This document shows, piece after piece, positions 50,696 through 60,686 of a stretch of DNA of 64,000 nt (position 1 is the first letter of the stretch; every line of letters starts with the position of its first letter). Source of the DNA: MED-G78 sp964275345. GTDB lineage: Bacteria; Pseudomonadota; Gammaproteobacteria; Magnimaribacterales; D2472. The DNA lies in assembly GCA_964275345.1 (NCBI GenBank), contig CAXYBK010000003.1, positions 620,001 to 684,000 of the forward strand. The letters run 5' to 3'. Made by a program: the position numbers and the translations under genes. Under the pieces are notes generated by a model that worked only from the letters and a program-made list of their open reading frames with translations, ran no database searches and was not told where the DNA came from.

Positions 50696-52118
50696 AAGAT
50701 AAACCTATATCTGCTGCCCATGCTGGTGATTTCTCAGCATATTTTTCATATTCTAGGTTTTCTTCATATGGATTTGTAATTAATTTCATCAGATTATCTA
50801 TTTCCTTATAAGAACCTTCTTCAGCTAGATCTATTGCATTTTGTAATAAGTAATTTCTTAATATAAATTTGGGATTTATCTGATTCATGTGAGTAATTCT
50901 TAAATTAATATCACCATCTTCCATAGAGTGCCTTTCTTTAAATTTTTGTGACCAACTTTTTAGACTCTCATCAACTTGAATACTGTGATTATTATTTAAT
51001 ATATTGCTTAGACTTCTAAATGTTCTTGTAAAATCTAATTTTTTGACTTCCATAAGGCCTAGTAACTCTTGTATTAAAAACTCATCAGCTTCAACTACTT
51101 TTTTAATCCCCAATTTATTTTTATACAAAGTAAATAATTTTTCTGCATATGTTTTTTCATACATAGACATAATTCTACTTATCTCTCCTTTATCAATTAA
51201 GTGGCTGAATGTATGAGCTAATGCAGAACAGTTCCACATTCCAACATAGGGTTGATTTTGGTAAGAATATCTTCCTGATGAGTCTGAAAGATTACATACA
51301 TGAGAAGGGCTAAAATTATCGATAAAGCCATAAGGCCCATAGTCCAAGGTTTCACCTAAAATAGACATATTATCTGTATTCATTACACCATGACAGAAAC
51401 CAACTGACTGCCAATGAGCAATTAAAGAAGCAGTTCTAGTAACTATGTTTTCAAGAAGATATGCATATTTATTATTTAATTTGTCTTTATCTGGAAAATA
51501 TTGAGAAATAGCATAATCGCATAATTCTTTATGCCTATCAAAAAGACCATCATGATAAAATTTTTCAAAACTGCCAAATCTGATATGAGTTCCAGCTGTC
51601 CTTACTATCATTGCTGCAGTTTCAGATTTTTCTCTATAAACAATATCATCACTTCCAAAAATCATTAATGATCTTGATGAAGGTATTCCTAGTCCATGCA
51701 TAGCTTCACCGCATAAATACTCTCTTAAGGATGACCTTAAAACAGCTCTTCCATCTCCAAATCTTGAATATGGCGTTTTCCCTGAACCTTTTACATGAAT
51801 ATCTAAGTATTTATCTTTTACCTTAATTTCTCCAAGTAAAACACCTCTGCCATCACCCAACTGCGGAACATATTGACCAAACTGATGACCTGCATAATTC
51901 ATTGATATCGCTTGTACATCTGGAATTTGGACAGTGCCATTAAATACAAGCATTAAATCTTCACAGCTTTTTTCAGAAAGACCAAATTCATTTAATAAGA
52001 TTTTATTTACATGAATAAGAAAAGGATTATTTAGTGGTTGTTGAAGTTGTTTAGAGTAGAAATCATGACTTAAACTCGAATAGGAGTGCTGTTTTAAGAT
52101 TTTTTTTATAATTTCCAT
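50685..52118 (-). CDS. selO: protein adenylyltransferase SelO
   Basis: SelO (YdiU) is a pseudokinase-fold enzyme that transfers AMP to protein Ser, Thr or Tyr and is linked to oxidative stress. The 477-residue sequence has NYAGHQFGQYVPQLGDGRGV, VKGSGKTPYSRFGDGRAVLR, GIPSSRSLMIFGS, the GVMNTDNMSILGETLDYGPYGF active-site block and the characteristic LSCSS end with the conserved C-terminal cysteine. Length agrees with the family (478 in E. coli). It stands alone on the reverse strand, divergent from yhhQ. Confidence 0.95.
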   Translation of the reverse strand: MEIIKKILKQHSYSSLSHDFYSKQLQQPLNNPFLIHVNKILLNEFGLSEKSCEDLMLVFNGTVQIPDVQAISMNYAGHQFGQYVPQLGDGRGVLLGEIKVKDKYLDIHVKGSGKTPYSRFGDGRAVLRSSLREYLCGEAMHGLGIPSSRSLMIFGSDDIVYREKSETAAMIVRTAGTHIRFGSFEKFYHDGLFDRHKELCDYAISQYFPDKDKLNNKYAYLLENIVTRTASLIAHWQSVGFCHGVMNTDNMSILGETLDYGPYGFIDNFSPSHVCNLSDSSGRYSYQNQPYVGMWNCSALAHTFSHLIDKGEISRIMSMYEKTYAEKLFTLYKNKLGIKKVVEADEFLIQELLGLMEVKKLDFTRTFRSLSNILNNNHSIQVDESLKSWSQKFKERHSMEDGDINLRITHMNQINPKFILRNYLLQNAIDLAEEGSYKEIDNLMKLITNPYEENLEYEKYAEKSPAWAADIGLSCSS

Positions 52119-52205
52119 TTAAAAGATTACAGAACATTTATATATGATATGTATAATTTACATTAGTTCTAAATAAAATAACCAGAAAAAGGATAATTAA
52201 AATAA

Positions 52206-52916
52206 ATGTTAGGTTTTAGCCAAGAATTTATATGGTTTGGAGTAGTATTTTATGACTTACTTTTAGCCGTTTTTTTATTTAGATACTATGGAAAGTATGG
52301 TCTTTATTGTGCGGTCATTCTAGGTATTATTCTTGCAAATCTTCAGGGTGGTAAAATCACTGAGCTCACTATGTTTGGTTACACATTTAATGCAAGTATG
52401 GGGGCTATTTTATATTCAGGTATATATTTTTCTACAGACTTACTGAATGAGAGATATGGAAAAGACGAGGCAAATAGAGCAGTAATGCTTGGATTTATTG
52501 CAAATATTGCAGTTTTAATAACGCTATATATAAGCTTACAATTCTTGCCATCTAACTTAGCTGGATCAGCTTTAGAAATTCATAATGCTGTGAATACTTT
52601 AGCAAACTATTCACCATATTTTATTATTGGATCACTAACAGCCTACATAATAAGTCAAAAGTTTGATGTTTGGCTTTTCCATTACCTTAAAGAGAAAACA
52701 AATGGTAAAAAGTTATGGCTCAGAAATAATGTTTCAACTATTTTATCTCAACTTCTAGATACCATTATTTATCAAGCAACTTGGGTTATAGCTACAGATG
52801 TCACCTTCACTCAAGCTTTTTTCCTAGCTATTACAAAATACATTTTAAAAGTATGCATTGCATTAATTGACACTATATTTATATATTGGGTAAGAGATTG
52901 GAAGGTTAATGAATAA
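52206..52916 (+). CDS. yhhQ: queuosine precursor transporter YhhQ
   Basis: A 236-residue member of the VUT/YhhQ family with about six helices. Conserved parts are NASMGAILYSGIYFSTDLLNERYGKDEA, ILSQLLDTIIYQ and the ITKYILKVCIALIDT segment. E. coli YhhQ imports the queuosine precursors preQ0 and preQ1. Because queE and queC are missing from their usual place beside tRNA-Lys, salvage through this protein may replace synthesis; that link is inference. It is a single gene between selO and msrB. Confidence 0.9.
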   Translation: MLGFSQEFIWFGVVFYDLLLAVFLFRYYGKYGLYCAVILGIILANLQGGKITELTMFGYTFNASMGAILYSGIYFSTDLLNERYGKDEANRAVMLGFIANIAVLITLYISLQFLPSNLAGSALEIHNAVNTLANYSPYFIIGSLTAYIISQKFDVWLFHYLKEKTNGKKLWLRNNVSTILSQLLDTIIYQATWVIATDVTFTQAFFLAITKYILKVCIALIDTIFIYWVRDWKVNE

Positions 52917-52993
52917 TATGAATATCGTAATAAGTAAATATTACTATTACAATTAAGTATTAGATTTGATTAAAAAAATACTTTATATAACCA

Positions 52994-53392
52994 ATGACTA
53001 AGATAGATAAAACAAATGAAGAGTGGAAGAAAGAGCTTTCTGAGGAATCTTTTCATGTTACCAGATTAGGCGGTACTGAAAGGCCTTTTAGTGGGAAATA
53101 TTGGGATTTTGAAAAGGAGGGATCATATATATGTATTTGTTGCAATACTCCTTTGTTCAAATCAGACTCTAAATTTGATGCAGGCTGTGGCTGGCCAAGC
53201 TTCTTTGAGCCTCTTAATGATGACGCAATTGATGAAGTATCTGATTATTCATTATTAGTTCCAAGAACTGAGGTCAGGTGTTCAAATTGTGATGCTCATT
53301 TAGGGCATGTTTTTAATGATGGTCCAAATCCAACAGGGCTAAGATATTGTATAAATTCAGTATCAATAGATTTTAAAGATAAAAAAGAATAA
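52994..53392 (+). CDS. msrB: peptide-methionine (R)-S-oxide reductase MsrB
   Basis: MsrB repairs R-methionine sulfoxide in proteins. The 132-residue protein has zinc CxxC pairs (ICCNTPLF and CSNCDAHLGHVF), the substrate motif GCGWPSFFEP and the catalytic cysteine in RYCINSVSI. Length is normal. No signal peptide is visible, so it acts in the cytoplasm. It is followed by murJ after three bases and may be cotranscribed. Confidence 0.97.
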   Translation: MTKIDKTNEEWKKELSEESFHVTRLGGTERPFSGKYWDFEKEGSYICICCNTPLFKSDSKFDAGCGWPSFFEPLNDDAIDEVSDYSLLVPRTEVRCSNCDAHLGHVFNDGPNPTGLRYCINSVSIDFKDKKE

Positions 53393-53395
53393 GTA

Positions 53396-54955
53396 GTGCA
53401 ACAAAATAAACCATTTGTAGATACCAGTATGTTCAAGTCATATTTCAAAGTAGGTTCATGGACTGGATTATCTAGAGTCTTTGGTCTTTTAAGAGATATA
53501 ACTACAACAGCTTTACTCGGAACGTCATCAGGTCTTCATGATATTTTTGTAGTAGTACTAAAAATACCTAATGTGTTTAGGAGATTTTTTGCAGAGGGAG
53601 CTTTTAGTCAAGCATTTATTCCAATTTACAGTGAATATCAAGAACATAAATCAACAGAAGAGATTAAGGATTTCATTAATAATTTAGCAGGAACTCTTTT
53701 ATCATTTCTTTTTATATTTACTATAATTGCGTTATTTTTTGCTCCAATATTTATTTTCATTTTTGCTCCAGGTTTTTATTTTGATCCATTAAAAAAAGAT
53801 TTAGCAGTAAATGTTCTAAGAATAATGTTTCCTTATTTAGGATTAATCTCTCTTGTAGCTTTTGCTGGCGGTATTCAGAATTCACATCAAAGATTCTCAT
53901 TACCAGCTGCCACACCAATTATTTTTAATCTTTGTATAATTTTATCAGCATTTTTCTTAGCTCCCTTATTCTCAATTCCAATTGTGGGACTTGCATGGGG
54001 CGTTTTACTTGCTGGAATAATACAATTGTTAATTCAGTTAGCTCCGTTATCTCAAATTGACAGATTGCCTATTCCTAAAATAGGAATGAGTAATGAAGGA
54101 GTAAAAAAAGTTTTTATTTTAATGCTTCCAGCTGTTATTGCTGGAGGTGTTGCACAAATCAACCTATTAATAGATACAGTTTTTGCATCTCTTCTTATAA
54201 CTGGAAGCCCAACCTGGTTGTATGTTTCAGATAGATTAATTCAGTTTCCCCTTGGTATTTTTGCAATTGCAATTGGAACCGTTCTTCTTCCATCTCTCTC
54301 TAATGCAAATCAAAGGGGCGATCTAATCTTGTTTAAGGAGCAATTAAGAAAATCTCAAAGACTGGTAATGTTTCTGGCAATTCCATCAGTCATCGGACTG
54401 GCTATTTGTTCAGAGCATCTAATTAGCACTCTTTTTCAAAGAGGCGAGTTCATGTCAACAGATGTTATTCAGGCTTCAAAAAGTCTAATTGCTTTTTCTT
54501 TCGGACTGCCGTTTTTTATGATGATGAAAGTTTTAGTGCCTGCATTCTTCTCAAGGAAAGATACTAAAACTCCTATGTATGCAGCTATAGCAGCTTTAGC
54601 TCTGAATATTGCTTTAAACTATTATCTTGCTTTTATCTTGGGTTATGGCCATACAGGTTTAGCATTCGCCAGCTCAGTTTCAGCTTTATTAAGTTGCGGT
54701 ATTCTGTATATAATTTTAATAAAAGATAATTATATTCAGTATAGAAATCCAATAAATAGATTCAATTTAGCTTTAGTACTAGGCTCACTTTCAATCATTC
54801 TTTTCTTGTTATACGGCCCTTTTAATATCGACTTTAATTCTTTAAGTTTTCTGGAGCGTCTATTTAATTTAAGTTTAGAAGTTGTAATTTCTATTTTTCT
54901 ATATCTATTAATAACAAGAGCTATTATTGGCGGTAAATTAAGGGAGCTGTTTTAA
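53396..54955 (+). CDS. murJ: lipid II flippase MurJ
   Basis: MurJ (MviN) flips lipid II across the inner membrane for peptidoglycan synthesis. The 519-residue protein has about fourteen helices, with SWTGLSRVFGLLRDITTTALLG at the start and FRRFFAEGAFSQAFIPIYSEY, both typical. The GTG start at 53396 lies three bases after msrB. The order murJ-ribF-ileS-lspA-ispH is conserved, although rpsT, often near murJ in gammaproteobacteria, is not in the window. Confidence 0.97.
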   Translation: MQQNKPFVDTSMFKSYFKVGSWTGLSRVFGLLRDITTTALLGTSSGLHDIFVVVLKIPNVFRRFFAEGAFSQAFIPIYSEYQEHKSTEEIKDFINNLAGTLLSFLFIFTIIALFFAPIFIFIFAPGFYFDPLKKDLAVNVLRIMFPYLGLISLVAFAGGIQNSHQRFSLPAATPIIFNLCIILSAFFLAPLFSIPIVGLAWGVLLAGIIQLLIQLAPLSQIDRLPIPKIGMSNEGVKKVFILMLPAVIAGGVAQINLLIDTVFASLLITGSPTWLYVSDRLIQFPLGIFAIAIGTVLLPSLSNANQRGDLILFKEQLRKSQRLVMFLAIPSVIGLAICSEHLISTLFQRGEFMSTDVIQASKSLIAFSFGLPFFMMMKVLVPAFFSRKDTKTPMYAAIAALALNIALNYYLAFILGYGHTGLAFASSVSALLSCGILYIILIKDNYIQYRNPINRFNLALVLGSLSIILFLLYGPFNIDFNSLSFLERLFNLSLEVVISIFLYLLITRAIIGGKLRELF

Positions 54956-54960
54956 GGATC

Positions 54961-55908
54961 ATGTATTTGATAAGAGGGCAAAATAATATCTCTTTATTTA
55001 AGAAGAGACATCCTAAAACTTTCATGTCTGCAACTATTGGTAACTTTGATGGATTACATATTGGCCATCAAGCAATTTTAGATAATTTAAAAGAAGAGGC
55101 TAAAGATTTGGGCACATCTACTTTAGTTTTTTTTACCGAACCTCATGCAGCAGAATATTTTTCTGCAAAAGGTCTTACAAATAACCAATCGCCTCCAAGA
55201 TTATGTCCATGGAGAGAAAAATTTAGGTTATTAAATAATTATGGGATCGACTATGCGTGCTTCTTAAAATTTAACTCCTCCCTAAAATCCATGACCCCTG
55301 AAAATTTTATAAAAGATATTTTAGAAGAAATGAATTTAAAATCACTCATTGTTGGTGATGATTTCAGGTTTGGAGCTGAGAGAGTTGGTGATTTTAATTT
55401 GTTAAGAGAGTGGGGTGAAAAAACAAATGTAGTTGTCTCAAATACTGAAACTGTATTATTTGATGGAAAAAGAGTTAGCAGCACAAGAATAAGAAAAGCG
55501 TTATTGGAAAGTAATTTTAATTTAGCTGAAAACTTATTAGGCAGACCTTATATTTATTCAGGAAAAGTAGTTTATGGCAATCAATTAGGAAGAACTATTA
55601 ATGTTCCTACTGCAAATTTGTGGATACCAAAACAAAAGCTTTCTATTTCTGGTGTTTATGCTGTTACATGCATGCATCAGGGCTCTAATTATAAAGGTAT
55701 AGCAAATATGGGCGTGAGGCCAACTGTCGGTGGAGAGCAGCCAGTCTTAGAGGTTCATTTATTTGATTTCAATCAAGATATTTATGGTCAAAGAATAGAT
55801 GTTGAGTTTAAATTCAAGATTAGAGATGAAAAAAAGTTCGAAAGTCTAGATTTTTTAAAAGAACAGATACAAAAAGACATATCTTTGGCTAAAAAACTTT
55901 TACAATAG
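54961..55908 (+). CDS. ribF: bifunctional riboflavin kinase/FAD synthetase
   Basis: RibF converts riboflavin to FMN and FAD. The N-terminal adenylyltransferase domain has TIGNFDGLHIGHQAIL, and SSTRIRKALLE is its nucleotide-binding end. The C-terminal kinase domain has VVYGNQLGRTINVPTANLW and GVYAV. Length 315 is normal. It starts five bases after murJ and ends eight bases before ileS. Confidence 0.97.
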   Translation: MYLIRGQNNISLFKKRHPKTFMSATIGNFDGLHIGHQAILDNLKEEAKDLGTSTLVFFTEPHAAEYFSAKGLTNNQSPPRLCPWREKFRLLNNYGIDYACFLKFNSSLKSMTPENFIKDILEEMNLKSLIVGDDFRFGAERVGDFNLLREWGEKTNVVVSNTETVLFDGKRVSSTRIRKALLESNFNLAENLLGRPYIYSGKVVYGNQLGRTINVPTANLWIPKQKLSISGVYAVTCMHQGSNYKGIANMGVRPTVGGEQPVLEVHLFDFNQDIYGQRIDVEFKFKIRDEKKFESLDFLKEQIQKDISLAKKLLQ

Positions 55909-55916
55909 CAATAATT

Positions 55917-58691
55917 ATGACTATTAATTATAGGGACACATTAAATCTCCCAGAAACAGATTTATCCATGAAAGCTGGTCTGGCCAATAAAGAGCCTGAA
56001 ATCATAGATTTATGGAATTCTTTAGATCTCTATAATGAGATAAGAGCAAGAGCTGCTGGGAAAGACCAATTTATACTTCATGATGGACCTCCCTATGCAA
56101 ATGGTGATATTCATATTGGTCATTCTGTTAACAAGATTCTTAAAGATATAACAATTAAGATTCAAACCATGCTTGGTAAAGATGCTCCATTTATTCCAGG
56201 CTGGGATTGTCACGGATTGCCTATTGAGCTTAATGTTGAGAAGAAGCACGGCAAGAATAGCGATTTAGTTAAAAACAAACATGATTTTATAAATGCATGT
56301 AAAGAATATGCTTTAACTCAAGTAGAGAAACAAAAAGATGATTTCATAAGGTTAGGCGTTCTTGCTGATTGGTCTAATCCATATAAAAGTGCAGATGCTT
56401 CTTTCGAAGCAGACACTCTTAGAGCTCTTGCTACAATTGTGAAAAATAACCACTTACAAAAAGGTGAAAAACCAGTCCATTTTTGTCAAGATTGCGGTTC
56501 AGCTCTTGCTGAAGCTGAGGTTGAGTATCAAGATAAAGTTTCTAAATCCATTGATGTTTCATTTCAAGTTTCTAGCAATTCATTGAAAAAAATTAATTCG
56601 ATATTTAATTTAGATATTGATAAAAACTGTTCATTTGTTATCTGGACAACAACTCCATGGACGCTTCCTTCAAATGTAGCTGTTTGCATTAATCCTAAAT
56701 TAGACTATTCGGTTGTAAAAAAAGACGATGATTATTTAATTATCGCAACTGAGTTAATTGATTCTTGTTCTGACCGCTGGAACATTGAATTAAAAAATTT
56801 ATCTAATGTGAAAGGTAGCGATCTAAAAGATATCGATCTTGAGCATCCATTTTTAGATAGACAATCAATATTATTGCAAGGTAGCCATGTGACTACTGAT
56901 GCAGGAACTGGTTGTGTTCATACCGCTCCTGCACATGGTTTAGATGACTACTTTATTTGTAAAGATAATAATATTGAGCCTATAAAAGCTTTAAATAATA
57001 AAGGCTTTTTTAAAGATGAATATGAAAACCTTGCTGGATTACCAGCATTTAAAGCTGACCCTTTTGTTATTGAAATCTTAGTTTCTAGTCAATCACTTAT
57101 TAATGTTGAAAGCTATGAGCATTCTTATCCACATTGCTGGAGACACAAAACGCCTTTGATTTTTACATCTACCCCTCAATGGTTTATTTCAATGGATAAA
57201 GCTGATCTATTAAATGATGCAAAGGCATCTATAGATTCTGTAAACTGGGAGCCTTCTTGGGGTCTTCAAAGAATTAAATCAATGTTAGAAGATAGACCTG
57301 ATTGGTGTATTTCAAGACAAAGGAATTGGGGAGTTCCTATTGCCCTTGTAGTTCATAAAGATTCAGGTGAAATCCATCCAAATCAAGATAATCTTTTTAA
57401 TATTTTTGCTGATTTAATAGAAGAGTCTGGAGTTGCAGTATGGGATTCAGTAAAACTTTCTGATTATATTGATGATGCAGATAATTATATAAAAATTACA
57501 GATACTCTTGATGTCTGGTTTGATTCCGGAGCTACTCACTTTTCAGTTCTAGAAAAAAGATTTCAAAAAGGTTTAATTGCTGACTTATATCTTGAAGGGT
57601 CTGATCAGCATCGAGGATGGTTTCAATCATCACTTTTAACCAGTATAGCTATAAATGGAAGACCTCCTTACAAAGAAGTTTTAACTCATGGTTTTGTTGT
57701 AGATGATAAAGGGCGCAAACAATCTAAATCATTAGGCAATGTTGTTTCACCCCAAAAAGTCTGGAACTCACTTGGGGCAGACATATTAAGATTATGGGTT
57801 GCAGCAACTGACTTTAGAAGTGAGATGAATGCATCTGATGAAATATTAAAAAGAGTTTCAGATCAATACAGAAGAATAAGAAATACTTTTAGATTTCTGC
57901 TTGGTAATCTTAATGATTTTGATATAGAGAAGAATGGAGTTGATTTTGATAAGCTAATTGAGCTTGATAAATGGATACTTAATTCAACCCTTCAACTTCA
58001 AATTGAGGTTCAGGATCACTTCAAAAAGTATCAATACCACACAGCAGTTCAAAAAATACATAATTTTTGTGTTAATGAATTGGGTGGTATTTTTCTAGAT
58101 ATTGTAAAGGACAGGCTCTATACAACCTCGACAGACTCTCATGCCAGAAGATCATGTCAAACAAGCATGTATTATATAGTCAGCATTTTAGTCAGACTAG
58201 TTAGCCCAATATTATCGTTTACAGCTGAAGAGATTTGGCAAACCTATTCGCCTCTTAAAAAGCAACAGAAATCAGTTTTCCTTTCTCAATTTATTAATGA
58301 TATAAACTTCGCAGATCAGCAAATAACTAATAGTGAATGGAGCAAGTTATTTGAAATTAAGGATTTAGTGAATCAAGCTATAGAGAAAGCAAGAAATGAT
58401 GGTCTTGTTAAAGGCTCTCTTGATACCAGTGTCGAAATAATTTGTCCTGAAGACACATATAATATCTTACAAAATTTTGGTGAAGAGCTTCATTTTGTTT
58501 TTATTTCCTCTTATTGCCAAATAAAACAAGGTGAGATCTTATCAATTAATATTTCTCAATCAAATGATGATAAATGCGCGCGATGCTGGCACAGATCAGA
58601 AACTGTTGGTAAAAGCATAAATCATCCAGAGCTTTGTTCTAGATGCGAAGATAATATTGAAAATACAGGCGAGGTTAGGAAATTTGTCTAA
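55917..58691 (+). CDS. ileS: isoleucyl-tRNA synthetase
   Basis: A 924-residue class Ia synthetase. The HIGH motif appears in PPYANGDIHIGH, the KMSKS loop as DKGRKQSKSLGN, and the CP1 editing domain includes WTTTPWTLPSN and GTGCVHTAPAHG. The C-terminal zinc site has CARCWHRSE and CSRCEDNIE. This is the bacterial type with the zinc finger, with length near E. coli (938). It overlaps lspA by eight bases. Confidence 0.98.
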   Translation: MTINYRDTLNLPETDLSMKAGLANKEPEIIDLWNSLDLYNEIRARAAGKDQFILHDGPPYANGDIHIGHSVNKILKDITIKIQTMLGKDAPFIPGWDCHGLPIELNVEKKHGKNSDLVKNKHDFINACKEYALTQVEKQKDDFIRLGVLADWSNPYKSADASFEADTLRALATIVKNNHLQKGEKPVHFCQDCGSALAEAEVEYQDKVSKSIDVSFQVSSNSLKKINSIFNLDIDKNCSFVIWTTTPWTLPSNVAVCINPKLDYSVVKKDDDYLIIATELIDSCSDRWNIELKNLSNVKGSDLKDIDLEHPFLDRQSILLQGSHVTTDAGTGCVHTAPAHGLDDYFICKDNNIEPIKALNNKGFFKDEYENLAGLPAFKADPFVIEILVSSQSLINVESYEHSYPHCWRHKTPLIFTSTPQWFISMDKADLLNDAKASIDSVNWEPSWGLQRIKSMLEDRPDWCISRQRNWGVPIALVVHKDSGEIHPNQDNLFNIFADLIEESGVAVWDSVKLSDYIDDADNYIKITDTLDVWFDSGATHFSVLEKRFQKGLIADLYLEGSDQHRGWFQSSLLTSIAINGRPPYKEVLTHGFVVDDKGRKQSKSLGNVVSPQKVWNSLGADILRLWVAATDFRSEMNASDEILKRVSDQYRRIRNTFRFLLGNLNDFDIEKNGVDFDKLIELDKWILNSTLQLQIEVQDHFKKYQYHTAVQKIHNFCVNELGGIFLDIVKDRLYTTSTDSHARRSCQTSMYYIVSILVRLVSPILSFTAEEIWQTYSPLKKQQKSVFLSQFINDINFADQQITNSEWSKLFEIKDLVNQAIEKARNDGLVKGSLDTSVEIICPEDTYNILQNFGEELHFVFISSYCQIKQGEILSINISQSNDDKCARCWHRSETVGKSINHPELCSRCEDNIENTGEVRKFV

Positions 58692-59148
58692 GATCTCAAT
58701 CTTCATTTATATATTTTTGCTTGTAACTATAGACTTTTTTATTAAGTATTTTGCTTTGGCAAATCTTGCCCCTTTTGAAACCGTATATTTTTTACCTTTT
58801 CTAAACTTCTATCTAACTTTCAATACAGGTATTGCATTTAGCATGTTTGATTTTGGAGCAGGATTATCAAGTTATATATTACTTTTTATTGGACTTTTGA
58901 TTGTAATCTTTTTAACTAAACAACTTTTAGCTGAAACAAATAGACTAAGCCAAACTGCATTGGTGTTAATAGTTGGAGGTGCTCTTGGTAATATTCTAGA
59001 TAGAGCAGGTGATGGAGCTGTAACAGATTTCTTACATTTTTATATTAATAACTTTTCATTTTTTATCTTCAATCCTGCAGATGCATTCATATGTATTGGC
59101 GCTATATTGCTTATAGGATCTGAATTTTTAAAAACATCTAATGGATAA
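58684..59148 (+). CDS. lspA: lipoprotein signal peptidase
   Basis: LspA cleaves signal peptides of prolipoproteins such as the NlpD, Pal, BamB and BamC of this window. The 154-residue protein has four helices and the aspartyl dyad in NILDRAGDGAVTDFLHF and FNPADAFICIG. I take TTG 58684, which gives MSKISIFIYIFLLVTIDFFI, with GAGG and AGGA 3-10 bases before it; an in-frame TTG at 58657 would extend a hydrophilic, unlikely N-terminus. It overlaps ileS by eight bases and ispH by eight. Confidence 0.94.
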   Translation: MSKISIFIYIFLLVTIDFFIKYFALANLAPFETVYFLPFLNFYLTFNTGIAFSMFDFGAGLSSYILLFIGLLIVIFLTKQLLAETNRLSQTALVLIVGGALGNILDRAGDGAVTDFLHFYINNFSFFIFNPADAFICIGAILLIGSEFLKTSNG

Positions 59149-60097
59149 AGTTGTTATAAATTTAGCAAATCCTAGAGGCTTTTGTGCTGGAGTAGATAGA
59201 GCTATTGATATAGTAAATAGGGCGTTAGAAGTATATGGAAGGCCTGTATATGTTAAGCACGAAGTTGTGCATAATCGTTTTGTTGTAAAGGATTTGGAGG
59301 ACAGGGGAGCTATTTTTGTTGAAGAGATCTATGAAATTCCTGATGATTCTATAGTAATCTTTAGTGCTCACGGAGTTTCAAGCAAGGTCGAGATTGAAAC
59401 AAATTTACGAAGATTACAATTTCATGATGCAACTTGCCCCTTAGTTACAAAAGTTCACATGGAGGTTATAAAGCATGCCAGAGCTGAAAGAGATATTATT
59501 TTGATTGGTCACGAGGGTCATCCAGAAGTAGAGGGAACTATGGGAAGACATACTGGCGGTGATGCTTCTAAGATATATCTAGTTCAGGATGAGACGGATG
59601 CAAAGTCTATAGAAATAGAACAACCAACTAATGTAGCCCTTGTAACTCAAACAACTCTTAGCGTTGATGATACCAAGGCTATCATTGCACAATTAAAAAA
59701 CAGATTTCCTGATTTAATAACACCAAAAAATGATGACATTTGCTATGCCACTCAAAACAGACAAGATGCAGTTAAACAACTAGCACTAGAGAATGAATTT
59801 ATGATTGTTGTAGGATCAAAAAATAGTTCTAACTCTAATAGGCTTAAAGAGCTCTCTGATCGATGTGGATGTGAAGCAATTTTAATTGATGAATTCAATG
59901 ATCTAGATTTAGAAAAAATTAAAAATATTAATAAAATAGCTATTACTGCTGGAGCATCGGCTCCGGAAGATAGAGTTCAAGAGATAGCATTAGCACTTAG
60001 AGACTTTACTGGCGGTGTTATAAATGAAATTGGAAAAGATGAAGAAAATATTGTCTTTAAGATGCCGCCTGAATTAAGAAAAGAACGAGTTAAATAA
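59141..60097 (+). CDS. ispH: HMBPP reductase IspH
   Basis: IspH (LytB) makes IPP and DMAPP in the last MEP step with a [4Fe-4S] cluster. The cluster ligands are in ANPRGFCAGVDRAI, DATCPLVTKVH and NDDICYATQNRQ, and the HEVVHNRFVV and GHEGHPEVEGTMG histidine motifs are intact. Length 318 is normal. fkpB (slpA), which lies between lspA and ispH in many gammaproteobacteria, is absent: the genes overlap. Confidence 0.98.
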   Translation: MDKVVINLANPRGFCAGVDRAIDIVNRALEVYGRPVYVKHEVVHNRFVVKDLEDRGAIFVEEIYEIPDDSIVIFSAHGVSSKVEIETNLRRLQFHDATCPLVTKVHMEVIKHARAERDIILIGHEGHPEVEGTMGRHTGGDASKIYLVQDETDAKSIEIEQPTNVALVTQTTLSVDDTKAIIAQLKNRFPDLITPKNDDICYATQNRQDAVKQLALENEFMIVVGSKNSSNSNRLKELSDRCGCEAILIDEFNDLDLEKIKNINKIAITAGASAPEDRVQEIALALRDFTGGVINEIGKDEENIVFKMPPELRKERVK

Positions 60098-60137
60098 CCT
60101 TATTTGTCAAAATTAATTTCATATGGGATATTAAGTT

Positions 60138-60686
60138 ATGTCCTTAATAAATATAAAAGATAATCTTATAGAGGGAGCCATTTTTTATCCTTCCCCTAAC
60201 CATGATAGTAGGCCAAAAAACATAGATATTTCTTTAATAGTTGTGCATGCAATTAGTTTACCTCCAGGAAAGTATGGAGGAAATGAAATAAAAGATTTCT
60301 TTTTAAATAAATTAGACATAACAAGAAATGAATATTTTAAATCTATAGAAAATCTTAAAGTATCATCACATATAGTAATTAAAAGAACCGGAGAAATACT
60401 TCAATTTGTTCCTTTTAACAAAAGAGCATGGCATGCAGGAGTGTCTTCTTATTTAGGTCAAGAAAATTGTAACGATTATTCAATTGGAATTGAGCTCGAG
60501 GGAACAGACCGCAGTGAATTTGCAGATGCGCAGTATAATTCTTTAGTAAGTTTAACTAGATTGCTAATTAAAACTTATCCCCATCTTTCAAAAGATAGTT
60601 TGGTTGGGCATTCAGATATAGCTCCAGGAAGAAAAACAGATCCTGGCGCTCTTTTTAAGTGGAATAAATTAATAGATAATTTATGA
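60138..60686 (+). CDS. ampD: anhydro-muramyl-peptide amidase AmpD
   Basis: AmpD cleaves 1,6-anhydro-MurNAc-peptides in peptidoglycan recycling. The 182-residue amidase_2 protein has the first zinc histidine in IVVHAISLPPGKYGG, a central WHAGVSSYLGQENCNDYSIG and the remaining ligands in VGHSDIAPGRKTDPG. There is no signal peptide, which fits the cytoplasmic AmpD rather than AmiD. It overlaps ampG by four bases, so import and cleavage are coexpressed. No ampR or beta-lactamase gene is near. Confidence 0.95.
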   Translation: MSLINIKDNLIEGAIFYPSPNHDSRPKNIDISLIVVHAISLPPGKYGGNEIKDFFLNKLDITRNEYFKSIENLKVSSHIVIKRTGEILQFVPFNKRAWHAGVSSYLGQENCNDYSIGIELEGTDRSEFADAQYNSLVSLTRLLIKTYPHLSKDSLVGHSDIAPGRKTDPGALFKWNKLIDNL

